Below, piece by piece: positions 25,428 to 34,606 of a DNA stretch of 64,000 nucleotides (its first letter is position 1; each line of letters opens with the position of its first letter). A program made the translations under genes and the position numbers. Source of the stretch: Aquitalea aquatilis. GTDB lineage: Bacteria > Pseudomonadota > Gammaproteobacteria > Burkholderiales > Chromobacteriaceae. The stretch covers positions 3,534,001 through 3,598,000 of the forward strand of contig NZ_CP039731.1 in NCBI RefSeq assembly GCF_005155025.1, written 5' to 3'. A model generated the notes under the pieces. The model saw only the letters and a list, made by a program, of their open reading frames with translations, ran no database searches and was not told the origin of the DNA.

Positions 25428-27251
25428 TTACTCCTGCCTGTTTTGTCTGAGCGTGATGGTGAATACCGCTCCGCCATCCGGGTGATTGTCGGCGGACAAT
25501 ACGCCGCCATAGGCCTTGATGATGTCCGAGGACAACGCCAGGCCCAGCCCCAGCCCGCTGGTTTTCTTGGTGGTAAAGAAGGGTTCGAAAATATGCTGTC
25601 TGACCTGTTCCGACAGGCCGCTGCCGTTGTCACGCACCTGAATGCGCACGATGTCGTCCTGCCGCTGCCAGCTGATGGCGATCAGCGGGTCGGCCACTTC
25701 GTGCAGCGCATCAATGGCATTGCTGACCAGATTCACCAGCACCTGCTCCAGCCGCACCGCCTCGCACAGCACCACGATGTCTTCCGGCTGGGCTGGCAGC
25801 TCCAGCCGGATCAGGGTTTTCTTCAGGCGGTGATTGAGCAGGAACAGCGCATTGTCCACGGCCTGTGCCACCGCGACGGATTCGCGCTCGCCACTGGGGC
25901 GGCGGGCAAAGGATTTGAGCTGTTCGGTGAGCGCGCCCAGCCGTGCCACGATGTCGGTAATACGTTCCAGATTAGCCCGCGCGGTGGCCAGGTCGTTGAT
26001 TTCCAGAAAGCGCACGGTATTGGCCGATAGCGCCGACAAGGCAGCCAGCGGCTGGTTGATCTCGTGGGCGATGCCGGTGGATAGCTGGCCGATCACCGCT
26101 AGGTTTTCGGTGCGGATCAGCTCGTTCTGGAAGTTCTCCACCTGGCGCGCGGCCTGGATGCGTTCTTCGATTTCCATTTTCAGGCTGGCATTGGCCTGTT
26201 TCAGCTCGCTGCTGCGCTGCTCCACCTGCTCTTCCAGCTGGTCATGTGCGCGCTGCAGGGCACGGCGGGCCTCGGCCTGGGTCTTGATGCCCATGCGCCA
26301 CAGCCGTACCGAGTGCAAGAGCAGGCAGGCAAAGCCCACCATCACCGCCACGGCCAGTGCCCGGGTCAGCGCCAGACTGTGCATTTCGTGGGTATCAATC
26401 ACCATGGTCAGCGTCATGCCGCTGACCGGAATGGTCTGATTGATGGCCAGATATTCGTGCCGAGTGCGGCCCTGCCCCATCTGCACCAGCATGGCCTGGC
26501 TATTAAGCACGCTTTTGCGCTGCCAGATGGGCGGCTTGATGATCTGCTTGTTGTACTGCTGGGCTTTTTCCAGGGCCAGCCTGGCGTCAAAGCTGAGCGG
26601 CACCGTGGCATGGTATTTCCACTCCGGCACCGATGACAGCACCACCACGCCGTTGGAATCCGACACCAGCAAGGGCTCTACAATATTGCCCCACATGTGC
26701 TCCAGCTGTTCCAGCCCGATCTTGATGGCCACCACGCCCAGCCGCTCGCCCCCCTGGTAGATGCCGGTGGCCAGATAAAAGCCGGTGGCGTTGCCGGTGG
26801 TACCCACGGCGTAAAAGGTGGTGATGCGGTTGGCCGCTGCCTGCTGGAAATACGGGCGATAGGCGATGTTGCGCCCGACAAAACTGTCTTTTTGCTGCCA
26901 GTTGCTGGAGGCAATCACCTTGCCCTGCTTGTCCATCAGATAGGCCTGCAAGGAGCCGGCCCCCTGATTGAGCCGCAGCAGGTAGTCATTGGCACGGGCC
27001 AGCTGTTGCGCGTCGGCCGGCTGCAGCAGCGCTTCGCGCAGGGTGTCGTTGTAGGACGCCGCCAGCGGCAGCAGGCCGTATTTGTCGACCTCGTGCTCCA
27101 GAAAGCCGGCATTGCGCGCCAGCCGCCGTGCGGACTCCTGCTGCCGTTGCTGTAGCAGCTGCTGCCAGCTGATGCTGTACACCGCATACGCGGCCAGCAG
27201 CGACAGCAACATGGAAAACAGCAGGTAAAGATAAAAACGGGTTCGCTTCAT
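25428..27251 (-). CDS. dctB: C4-dicarboxylate sensor histidine kinase, DctB type
   Basis: A 607-residue membrane kinase. TM1 is at about 6-28 and TM2 at about 293-315, enclosing a periplasmic double-PAS (dCache-like) sensor domain as in DctB. A coiled coil (about 325-375) leads to the H-box GIAHEINQPLAALS, and then the N, G1 (DNGSGL) and G2 (GLGLGLALS) boxes of the ATPase domain. The ligand is probably a C4-dicarboxylate by family. Its operon partner is the DctD-like regulator 3 bp downstream. Neighbouring AspT-like carrier and malic enzyme genes on the same strand support a dicarboxylate role. A terminator separates it from aspT upstream, so it should have its own promoter. Confidence 0.88.
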   Translation of the reverse strand: MKRTRFYLYLLFSMLLSLLAAYAVYSISWQQLLQQRQQESARRLARNAGFLEHEVDKYGLLPLAASYNDTLREALLQPADAQQLARANDYLLRLNQGAGSLQAYLMDKQGKVIASSNWQQKDSFVGRNIAYRPYFQQAAANRITTFYAVGTTGNATGFYLATGIYQGGERLGVVAIKIGLEQLEHMWGNIVEPLLVSDSNGVVVLSSVPEWKYHATVPLSFDARLALEKAQQYNKQIIKPPIWQRKSVLNSQAMLVQMGQGRTRHEYLAINQTIPVSGMTLTMVIDTHEMHSLALTRALAVAVMVGFACLLLHSVRLWRMGIKTQAEARRALQRAHDQLEEQVEQRSSELKQANASLKMEIEERIQAARQVENFQNELIRTENLAVIGQLSTGIAHEINQPLAALSALSANTVRFLEINDLATARANLERITDIVARLGALTEQLKSFARRPSGERESVAVAQAVDNALFLLNHRLKKTLIRLELPAQPEDIVVLCEAVRLEQVLVNLVSNAIDALHEVADPLIAISWQRQDDIVRIQVRDNGSGLSEQVRQHIFEPFFTTKKTSGLGLGLALSSDIIKAYGGVLSADNHPDGGAVFTITLRQNRQE

Positions 27252-27363
27252 ACCAACTCCGGGTCACACACCCGTCTGACTGGAAAAACCGGCCTTGCTG
27301 CAGCCATGGCGGGCGCATTATCCCACAATCCCCAGCGAATTATTGCATCGCAGCATGACAAGC

Positions 27364-27393
27364 AAAAAAGCCACGCAGGGTCATCTGCGTGGC
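27364..27393 (-). terminator. Terminator of the maeA-aspT operon
   Basis: GCCACGCAG (27370-27378) pairs perfectly with CTGCGTGGC (27385-27393); the minus-strand transcript continues into TTTTTT (27364-27369). It stands between the AspT-like gene and dctB. Confidence 0.88.
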
Positions 27394-27441
27394 AAGGTCA
27401 TGGCAGAACCACGACGACCGAAAGGATAAAGAACAAGACAG

Positions 27442-29124
27442 CTAGAACACGTTGACCAGCACGATGGTGAACACAGCCATCACCAGTCGCGACACGGCAT
27501 ACCCTACGGTATAGCCCAGTGCCGGTACCTTGCTCTGGGCGGCGTCCTGCAATGCGCCCAGCGCGGCGGTGGTGGAACGGGCGCCGGCGCAGGCTCCCAG
27601 CAGGATGCCAGGGTGGAACTTGAACACGAAGCGACCCAGCAGCAGGCCGACAATCAGCGGCACCATGGTGACCACGGCTCCGGCAAACAGCAGGGTCAGG
27701 CCGTATTGTTGCAGGCCGGAAATGAAGCCCGGTGCGGCATTCAGGCCGATGACCGCGATAAAGCCGTTCAGGCCGACATTATTGAACACCCACAGCGCCG
27801 GGCCGGGGATCTTGCCGAAAGTACGCATGGAGGCACGCAGGTAGCCGCAGACAATACCGGCCACGATGGAGCCAACCGAAGTGCCGAAACTGAGCGGAAT
27901 CCCGGCCACATGCACGGTGATGGCACCCAGAATGCTGCCAGCCACGATGCCGAAGCCCATGAAGGCCATGTCGGAGTTTTCCAGCGGACGGTCGGCATAG
28001 CCCAGTTGCTTGGCCACGACGGCCACGTCCTGCTTGGCACCCAGAATGGTCAGCACGTCGCCGCGCTGTACCACTACATCCTGCCCCATCGGCATGTCCA
28101 GATCGCCACGACTGAAGCGGGTCAGGAACAGGCCACGGCCCGGTTTGCCGAACAGTTCGGTCGTGATGTCGCCCAGCGTCTTGCCGGCGTATTTGCGACT
28201 GGTCACTACCAGGTCGAGCAGCTCGGTGGAGAAGTCCAGCAGCGGCACGTCTTTCACTTCCTTGCCGAAATGGTGCTGGTATTTCAGCAGCGCGGTCAGC
28301 GTGCCGGAAATGGCCACCACATCATTGCGCTGGATGCGGGTACTGCCTTCGCAATCGACAATCTTGGCACCCACGGCCTGACGTACGCGGCGGACGAAGA
28401 TTTCGTGATTGAACATGGCTTCCACTTCGGAAACCGTCTTGTCGAACAGATCAACATTATTCAGCTGGAAAGCACGGGCGGAAAATTCGCGGTAAGCCGT
28501 GCTGCCCACGGTATGGCCGCTGCCGTTTTCCTTTTCGTAGGTCTTGCACTCTTCCACCAGATTGAAGCCCAGCACTTTCGGTGCGAAAGAAGCCAGAAAC
28601 CAGGCCGAACCAGCAGTACCGAAGGGATAGGTCACGGCATAGGCCACCGGCATCAGCGCCATGGCCACTTTCACGCCACCCGGCATCTGGCTGGCCTGAT
28701 TGAGCAGGTCGGTTGCCACGCCCAGTACGGTGGAATTGGTATAGCCACCGGACAGCAGGCCGGCAGTCAGCGCGGCATCATAGTGCAGCATCTTGCCCAG
28801 CAAGATGGCGGTGAACAGGCCGGAGGCACACACCAGCACGGTAAAGAACACCTGCGAGATACCGTCGCTCTTGAGTGCGCGGATGAATTGCGGCCCCACG
28901 GCATAGCCGACGGCAAACAGGAACATGGCAAAGAAGGTGGATTGCAGCACAGCCGGAATCACCAGATGCACCTGGCCAATCAAGAGGCCGGCCAGCAAGG
29001 TACTGGTGACCACCCCCAGATTGAACTTGCCCATATTGAGGTTACCCACCCAGAAACCGACGGCGATGGTCAGATAGATCGCAATCTCCGGGTATTTCTG
29101 CAGGGTATGAATGATGTAGTCCAT
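27442..29124 (-). CDS. aspT: AspT/YidE-family transporter
   Basis: A 560-residue membrane protein: about five N-terminal TM segments, a central cytoplasmic part with two RCK_C/TrkA-C domains (about 205-375), and five or more C-terminal TM segments. This is the architecture of the aspartate:alanine exchanger AspT and the YbjL/YidE group. The ATG at 29124 has AAAGGTG upstream and gives a length close to AspT (543); a reading from 29199 adds 25 unsupported residues. It lies downstream of malic enzyme, probably on its transcript, so malate, aspartate or succinate are plausible substrates. The repeat element at 29253-29349 lies in the 228-bp gap. Confidence 0.82.
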   Translation of the reverse strand: MDYIIHTLQKYPEIAIYLTIAVGFWVGNLNMGKFNLGVVTSTLLAGLLIGQVHLVIPAVLQSTFFAMFLFAVGYAVGPQFIRALKSDGISQVFFTVLVCASGLFTAILLGKMLHYDAALTAGLLSGGYTNSTVLGVATDLLNQASQMPGGVKVAMALMPVAYAVTYPFGTAGSAWFLASFAPKVLGFNLVEECKTYEKENGSGHTVGSTAYREFSARAFQLNNVDLFDKTVSEVEAMFNHEIFVRRVRQAVGAKIVDCEGSTRIQRNDVVAISGTLTALLKYQHHFGKEVKDVPLLDFSTELLDLVVTSRKYAGKTLGDITTELFGKPGRGLFLTRFSRGDLDMPMGQDVVVQRGDVLTILGAKQDVAVVAKQLGYADRPLENSDMAFMGFGIVAGSILGAITVHVAGIPLSFGTSVGSIVAGIVCGYLRASMRTFGKIPGPALWVFNNVGLNGFIAVIGLNAAPGFISGLQQYGLTLLFAGAVVTMVPLIVGLLLGRFVFKFHPGILLGACAGARSTTAALGALQDAAQSKVPALGYTVGYAVSRLVMAVFTIVLVNVF

Positions 29125-29252
29125 GATAGACACCTTTGTATTGTCGGCCACCACCAGCCGGTTAGCCGACCCGGCGGTGGCATCAGGCGCTTGTGGCACC
29201 TGTCATTTGTTCATGCACCGCCCGTCTGAGCGGTGCAATCTTCCATCAAGAA

Positions 29253-29349
29253 CCGCTAACAAAGCCTCCCGGGCCAAGGCGCGCCGCCGCAGACAGTACA
29301 AGTAGTACGGCAAGGCGGCGCAACGCAGGAGCGGGGGTTTTGTTATCGG
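29253..29349. repeat. GCTAACAA...TTGTTATC intergenic repeat, copy A
   Basis: A 97-bp element with imperfect terminal inverted repeats (CCGCTAACAAA / TTTTGTTATCGG). Its internal stem, GCGCCGCC ... GGCGGCGC, encloses GTAC-5-GTAC. The core is almost identical to the copy at 36171-36284. It looks like a short non-autonomous element or REP-type palindrome and sits between the malic enzyme and aspT genes. Confidence 0.7.
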
Positions 29350-29352
29350 GTC

Positions 29353-31011
29353 TCAGTACTGCGGCTTGTACAGCTGAGCCTCAAGCCAGGCGCGGATATC
29401 ACGCGGACGCTCTACCTGGGCCAGACCGGCATCGAACATGTACTCGGCAATACGGGCGGCCGTGGTCACTTCGGTTTCCAGAATCTGCTCCTGACTGGGG
29501 AACAGCATGGCCTTGGCGCGCTGGGTCAGCGTGACCTGGTCGGCAGTGGCGTGGGCGGCCACGATGAAGCATTCGTCGTTCAGGCGGGTCGGGCGGCAGG
29601 CATAGGTCGCCAGGCCGATGGCCGGGTAGATGTAGAAGTTGTTGGCCTGGCCCGGACGGTAGGTCTTGCCTTCGTATTCGAAGTCGGGGAACTGCACGCC
29701 AGCGGCAAACAGTGCCTTGCCCTTGGACCAGGTGTAGGCTTCCTCGGCGCTGCACTCGGCCTTGTGGGTCGGGTTGGACAGGGCAAAGATGATGGGCTGC
29801 TCGTTCAGCTTGCTCATCAGCTCGATCACTTCACGAGTGAAGGCACGCGCCTTGGTGCTCACGCCAATCAATACCGTCGGCTTGAACTCTTCGATGGCCT
29901 TGAGGAAATCCTTGCACGGCTTGGCCGGGCGGGCATACAGCTTCTGGGTTTCGGACAGGTCGGTACGCGAATGCTCGATCAGGCCGTTGATGTCGAACAG
30001 GGCAACCTGCTTGCGTGCTTCGGCTTCGCTCAGGCCCAGGGTTTGCAGCTCGGCGCAGAACAGCTTGGCAATGCCCAGGCCAGCAGAACCGGCACCCAGG
30101 AACATCACACGCTGGTCGGTCAGCTTGCCGCCAGTAATGTTCATGCCGGCAGCGATACCTGCCAGTGCCACACTGGCCGTGCCCTGGATGTCATCGTTGT
30201 AGCAGAGGATCTTGTCTTTGTAGCGATCCAGCATGCGGATGGCGTCGGTGCCCTTCCAGTCTTCAAAATGCACGCAGCAATTGGGGAAGACTTCCTGCAC
30301 GGCCTGAATGAATTCTTCGGTCAGTTCGTCCAGCTCGGCTTCGGAAACCGGGGCTTCGCGGGTGCCCATATAGAAGGGGTCGGCGCGCAGGGTTTCATTG
30401 GTGGTGCCGATATCAAACAGCACCGGCAGCAGGCCGGCCGGCGGTACGGCGGCGCAAGCGGTGTACAGCTGCAGCTTGCCAATCGGGATGCCCATGCCAT
30501 TGGCACCGATATCGCCCAGACCCAGAATGCGGCCACCGGTGGACACACAGATGAAGCGCACGTCTTTTTCCGGCCAGTTGCGCAGCACTTCGGCAATGCG
30601 GCCCTTCATGTAGCGGGTGATATACATGCCACGGGCGCGGCGGTAGTTGTTGCCGAAGGTTTCGCAGGCATCAGCCACGGTCGGATCGTACAGCACCGGG
30701 ATGAAGCGTTTCGGGTCGGACATCACCGTCTTGTAGAACACGGTTTCGTTACGGTCTTCCAGGCCGATCAGGTAGGTGTAGCGTTCCAGATCGTCCGCTT
30801 TTTCGTCCAGGTGGGCCATGACGCGCTCTACCTGACGGTCCAGGTTTTCCACTGCATGCGGCAGCAGGCCTTCCAGACCCAGCTGACGGCGCTCTTCCAC
30901 GCTATAGGCCGTGCCCTTGTTCAGCTTGGGTTCGTGCAACAGCGGCATGCCGCCGTGTTGGCCGTTGGCGCTCAGCTTGTCATTCTTGACGGAAGTGTTC
31001 TTTACAGTCAT
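29353..31011 (-). CDS. maeA: NAD-dependent malic enzyme
   Basis: A 552-residue malic enzyme of the large (MaeA/SfcA) type that oxidatively decarboxylates malate to pyruvate. Recognisable segments are the catalytic YITRYMKGR region, FEDWKGTDAIRML, YNDDIQGTASVALAG, the dinucleotide fold FLGAGSAGLGIA and ALSNPTHKAECSAEEAY. GGAG precedes the ATG. A consensus sigma-54 promoter lies 60 bp upstream, which is unusual for malic enzyme and ties it to the DctD-like regulator encoded 4 kb away. The gene is probably co-transcribed with aspT. Confidence 0.93.
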   Translation of the reverse strand: MTVKNTSVKNDKLSANGQHGGMPLLHEPKLNKGTAYSVEERRQLGLEGLLPHAVENLDRQVERVMAHLDEKADDLERYTYLIGLEDRNETVFYKTVMSDPKRFIPVLYDPTVADACETFGNNYRRARGMYITRYMKGRIAEVLRNWPEKDVRFICVSTGGRILGLGDIGANGMGIPIGKLQLYTACAAVPPAGLLPVLFDIGTTNETLRADPFYMGTREAPVSEAELDELTEEFIQAVQEVFPNCCVHFEDWKGTDAIRMLDRYKDKILCYNDDIQGTASVALAGIAAGMNITGGKLTDQRVMFLGAGSAGLGIAKLFCAELQTLGLSEAEARKQVALFDINGLIEHSRTDLSETQKLYARPAKPCKDFLKAIEEFKPTVLIGVSTKARAFTREVIELMSKLNEQPIIFALSNPTHKAECSAEEAYTWSKGKALFAAGVQFPDFEYEGKTYRPGQANNFYIYPAIGLATYACRPTRLNDECFIVAAHATADQVTLTQRAKAMLFPSQEQILETEVTTAARIAEYMFDAGLAQVERPRDIRAWLEAQLYKPQY

Positions 31012-31070
31012 GGCATTCTCCAGTTTGTATCGAAAGGGTGAGTTGAAAGCTTCTCAGCTGCCCTTCTTAT

Positions 31071-31086
31071 CGCAACTAGCGTGCCA
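31071..31086 (-). promoter_or_regulatory. Sigma-54 promoter of maeA
   Basis: The minus strand reads TGGCACGCTAGTTGCG, matching the -24 (TGGCACG) and -12 (TTGC) elements with exact spacing. Confidence 0.8.
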
Positions 31087-31192
31087 GCCTTTTTGTCCTG
31101 TAAAAAATTCTTAAGTTATTGATTTTTATGGATTTTTATTTTCACAAAAAACCACGCCGACGTCAGGCCGTACTTTGCCCCGCACGGCGGGT

Positions 31193-31204
31193 GCGGAAGT
31201 CCGT
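31193..31204. promoter_or_regulatory. Activator binding-site candidate upstream of maeA
   Basis: GCGGAAGTCCGT lies about 107 bp upstream of the maeA sigma-54 promoter. The core CGGAAGTCCG differs by one base from CGGAAATCCG at 16613-16622 and 16693-16702. Confidence 0.5.
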
Positions 31205-31378
31205 ACTTTGTGAGTGGGCTTTGTGCGGGTAGGAAAAATGCTGGTTGGCGGGGCGGAGGAAGGGAAAGAGAGCTTGGCTCGCCATACCCGGCATTGGGGT
31301 AAGACCCGCGAAGTTAAGCCCGACATCGCAACACCGCTGTCGCTTAGCAACTATCGAACTGTTTAAACATCAGCTGTC

Positions 31379-31433
31379 CGCCACGCGGATGATGATTTGC
31401 CTGCCACTGCCGCACGGCGGACGGGAAAGGGGT
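31379..31433. repeat. Dispersed intergenic repeat, copy 2
   Basis: It matches 21063-21117 at the shared block CGGATGATGATTT and the downstream TGCC, CCGC, GGC and ACGGGAA blocks. Confidence 0.5.
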
Positions 31434-31915
31434 AGCGTCAGGGCGGTCAGGTATACGGATCGGGTGAATGGGGGTGAATGCGTAAAGTTGAACGGCACAA
31501 GTTTAAATAGATTACTGACAAGGGGGATTCTGCTAACGACCTTGAGCAGCCATTCTCCGATGTGTCCACAGAATTACCGGAGATCGGCCGAAGTGGACGA
31601 ACGTGTGACCAATGAAAAATCTCCGCTTTCCTAGAGGAAGCTGACATGAATGCATCTCGTGAATGAGGGATGGTTCACATTGCAATGCGACATGGCAAAT
31701 ATGCTAAACCATAGCAGCACGGAGTTTGCCTTGGCATTGCGCAAGCAGACAGGCCATTCCAGCTGCTCCACGTGCGGCCAACAGGATTTCGGTAAAGGTA
31801 TGATCTCCTTTGGTCTGCTTGAGAACCTGCTGACGCACTACTTCAATAGCAGGTAGAGGAGCGGTGCTGCGGTCCAAGCGTTATAGTGTGGTTTTCCTCA
31901 GCGCTCGTCTTTGCC

Positions 31916-32764
31916 ATGTTTCCCATTCTGCTGCGTATTGCTCTGTTGTGTGGTGTGCTTCTACTTTCGGCCTGTGCTCAGCTGCCGGATGGCGCAAGCC
32001 GCCTGGCTCAGTCGCAGCGGTTGCTGCAAGCCAAGGGCTGGCAAGGGCAGTATCTGCAGGCAGGGGACTTCAGTCTGTTCAGTGCCGGCCCGGTCGCGCA
32101 GGCAGCAGGCAATCAGCCAATTACGGTTTATCTGGAAGGCGATGGCCTGGCCTGGCTCAATAGCGACACCCCGTCGGATGACCCTACCCCACTGCGCCCC
32201 GTAGGCTTACAACTGGCCTTGCAGCAGCCGGATGGCGTGGCCGTCTATCTGGCACGCCCCTGCCAGTATGCGCAGCCCATGCCGCCACAGTGCCAGCAGG
32301 CGTGGTGGACCGCTGCCCGCTTTTCCGAGCCGGTGGTGGCCGCGCTGGACCAGGCACTGGACCAACTCAAACTGCAATACGGTGCACGGCAAATCAATAT
32401 GGTGGGATATTCCGGTGGTGCGGCACTCGCCCTGTTGCTGGCCGAACGGCGCAGCGATGTGCAGCTGCTGATAAGCGTGGCAGGCAATGTGGACCCGGCG
32501 GGCTGGATCAGACTGCACGCCCTGTCGCCCTTGCAGGGTTCGCTGGACCCGCTGGCACAGCTTTCTCAGTTACACGCCGGGCATGTATGGCTGTTGAGCG
32601 GTGCAGAAGATGAAAACATCCCGCCAGCTCTGGCTGCCGGGGTGGCCGCACACCTGACTGCACACCTGCCGGTAACCCTGCGCACAATGCCAGGGTTCAC
32701 CCATCCATGCTGCTGGGTAGAGACCTGGCCTGCGCTGTGGCGGGAGGCGGCAACTTTTAAGTAA
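31916..32764 (+). CDS. Lipoprotein with alpha/beta-hydrolase fold
   Basis: A 282-residue protein with a lipoprotein signal peptide: Arg7, a hydrophobic core and the lipobox LLSAC with Cys20. The mature part has the nucleophile elbow GYSGGA, later LSGAEDENIP (acid region) and GFTHPCCW near the C-terminus supplying a histidine. This suggests a serine hydrolase or esterase of the outer-membrane lipoprotein class; the substrate is unknown. The ATG at 31916 gives the best signal peptide although no Shine-Dalgarno is visible; GTG at 31886 is an alternative. Its composition is similar to the chromosome average. Confidence 0.65.
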   Translation: MFPILLRIALLCGVLLLSACAQLPDGASRLAQSQRLLQAKGWQGQYLQAGDFSLFSAGPVAQAAGNQPITVYLEGDGLAWLNSDTPSDDPTPLRPVGLQLALQQPDGVAVYLARPCQYAQPMPPQCQQAWWTAARFSEPVVAALDQALDQLKLQYGARQINMVGYSGGAALALLLAERRSDVQLLISVAGNVDPAGWIRLHALSPLQGSLDPLAQLSQLHAGHVWLLSGAEDENIPPALAAGVAAHLTAHLPVTLRTMPGFTHPCCWVETWPALWREAATFK

Positions 32765-32995
32765 GTTGTCCATATTGTGCCTCCCATTCAAGCAGATCAC
32801 CGCTGGGGTTTGATGGAGCATCCTGTGCATCCGATAAAGCTCAGTACAAATAGTTAAAAAGTGACAAGCAAAAACCAAATTTAATATCGAAAATCTTTCA
32901 TGCTGATATTTTCATATTTCATATCCCGGTGTTACATTTCGTAAGCATGATTACAAAAATTAACCGAAATGAACATTTAAAATGCGGGTGAGATT

Positions 32996-34606
32996 ATGAA
33001 GATAAATTTGAAAAAGATTTGCTCTAGTTTGGGTATGGCAGCGGTAGGTAGCATGCTGGCTGTTCCTGCATTTGCTACGCCAACCGGACCAATGCTGTGG
33101 ACCATCAACGCTAATGATGGAAATTATGGTTCCTACTCTTCCAGTTTGTACGGCACCACTTCGGCAGGTACCAGTTCAACCTTGAGTTGGCAAACGGCAG
33201 GTTATTTCTGGTCCGGTACCATTGGTCTGACCAATGCCCAAGGCAAGCTGCTTGCGCTAATTACCACCAGTAGTGACAACTACAGCTTGGTAACCAAAGG
33301 TGCAAATGGCTTTAGGGTGGGTAGTAGCTGCACCGCAACGCAGTGCGTTGTGGTCAATCCGGGTACCACCCAATCCTTGCTTGCCGCCGTCAACTCGGCA
33401 AACGGAGGTAGTGGTATCAACAGTGCTGTGGGTGACGGTCTATATTTTGTTAGCGCCAGCAACATCTATTCCTTGATTGGCTCTACCAGCCAGTATGTCA
33501 GTGCTGTTAACGCCGAACAGAACCTGCCGGGTCAGGGCGCGGCACAAGTACTGGATAACCTGATTGCCAATAATCCCAACAATGCGCTGGCCATCAAAAT
33601 GGCAGCTGCAGGATCGGGAAGCAATCAATCACAGAGCAGCATCGTTTCCCAAACGCTTCCACTGTTTGTCGGTGCCAGCCAGAACGCCAGTCGCTCTGCA
33701 CTGAGCGGTATTGGCAACGTGGTAAGCAACCACCAGGCTGCCGTACTGGGCCAGTCCTCTGGTGATACTGTTTTCAGTAACAAAACAGTATGGGCCAAAC
33801 CCTTTGGTTCCTGGGTTGATCAAAGTGAGCGTGATGGTACTGCAGGCTACAAGGCAGATACCGCAGGTATCGTCTTCGGTGTAGATGCCAAACTGTCGAC
33901 CTCTAATTTGCTGGGTCTGTCGCTAGCCTATGCCAATGCCAATGTAAGCGGTAAAGACTCTGCATCTGGCAACTCCGCCAAAATTGATGTCTGGAACCTG
34001 ACGGCTTATGGCAGCCACAAGCTGGACAATGGCGCACTGCTTTCCCTGCAAGTGGGCGCCGGCAAGAACACCACGCATGGTAGCCGCAACATCAGCTTCG
34101 ATAGCTCTACCGCCAACTCCAGCTACGACAGCACCGTATTTTCCGTGGGTACCGGAATACAGCGCAGCTATCAGCTGACAAGCTCCCTGGCTTTCACACC
34201 GGAACTGCGTGCTGATTACAATACCATCCGCGATAGCAGCTACAACGAGAGCGGTGCAGGTGCGCTGAATCTGCAAGTCGATAGCCGTACATCGGAGCAG
34301 CTGACCTTCGGTCTGAAGGGCAAGTTTGACTACAACTCGGGGGGTAAAACCACCCTGTTTACGACTGTGGGTGCTGGCTATGACGCAATTCGTGCCAATG
34401 CCAATGTCACCTCAGCTTATGCTGGTGCCTCCAATCTCAGCTTTACTACCAGTGGGGCAAAAGCACCCCGTTGGTCAGAACAAGTTGGCGTGGGCGTCAG
34501 CCAAAAGCTGAACAGCGGCTGGGAGCTGACTGGCCAGTATGATGTTGAGCGCCGTAATGGTTACCTGAACCAATCTGCGGCCATCAAACTTAGCCTACCT
34601 ATCTAA
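32996..34606 (+). CDS. Autotransporter with short unknown passenger
   Basis: A 536-residue protein. A signal peptide is cleaved after AFA27, a passenger follows (about 28-255), rich in Ser, Thr, Gly and Asn with one Cys pair (about 107 and 112), and then a C-terminal autotransporter beta-barrel (about 265-536; opens near VWAKPFGSWVDQSERDGTAGY, closes with a terminal KLSLPI). The passenger is much shorter than in classical autotransporters and has no protease or pertactin repeat I can see. GTGAG precedes the ATG. The gene has lower GC than the rest of the window and stands alone, with AT-rich flanks. Confidence 0.8.
   Translation: MKINLKKICSSLGMAAVGSMLAVPAFATPTGPMLWTINANDGNYGSYSSSLYGTTSAGTSSTLSWQTAGYFWSGTIGLTNAQGKLLALITTSSDNYSLVTKGANGFRVGSSCTATQCVVVNPGTTQSLLAAVNSANGGSGINSAVGDGLYFVSASNIYSLIGSTSQYVSAVNAEQNLPGQGAAQVLDNLIANNPNNALAIKMAAAGSGSNQSQSSIVSQTLPLFVGASQNASRSALSGIGNVVSNHQAAVLGQSSGDTVFSNKTVWAKPFGSWVDQSERDGTAGYKADTAGIVFGVDAKLSTSNLLGLSLAYANANVSGKDSASGNSAKIDVWNLTAYGSHKLDNGALLSLQVGAGKNTTHGSRNISFDSSTANSSYDSTVFSVGTGIQRSYQLTSSLAFTPELRADYNTIRDSSYNESGAGALNLQVDSRTSEQLTFGLKGKFDYNSGGKTTLFTTVGAGYDAIRANANVTSAYAGASNLSFTTSGAKAPRWSEQVGVGVSQKLNSGWELTGQYDVERRNGYLNQSAAIKLSLPI

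Larger units (their letters stand above)
31012..31915. other. Long intergenic region between maeA and the lipoprotein gene
   Basis: About 900 bp. The left 200 bp are the maeA control region. The remainder contains short open frames (31245-31634, 31650-31856) with no recognisable domain, no ribosome site and poor codon pattern. It includes the second copy of a dispersed repeat (31379-31433). I read it as decayed or non-coding sequence. Confidence 0.5.

Noticed and set aside
29180-29200. Possible sigma-54 box before aspT (GTGGCACCTGTCATTTG)
   Set aside because: It is on the wrong strand and the -12 GC is missing at the required spacing.
31245-31856. Open frames of 129 and 68 codons after the malic enzyme promoter
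   Set aside because: No recognisable domain, no Shine-Dalgarno and irregular codon use; one contains the dispersed repeat. Treated as non-coding.
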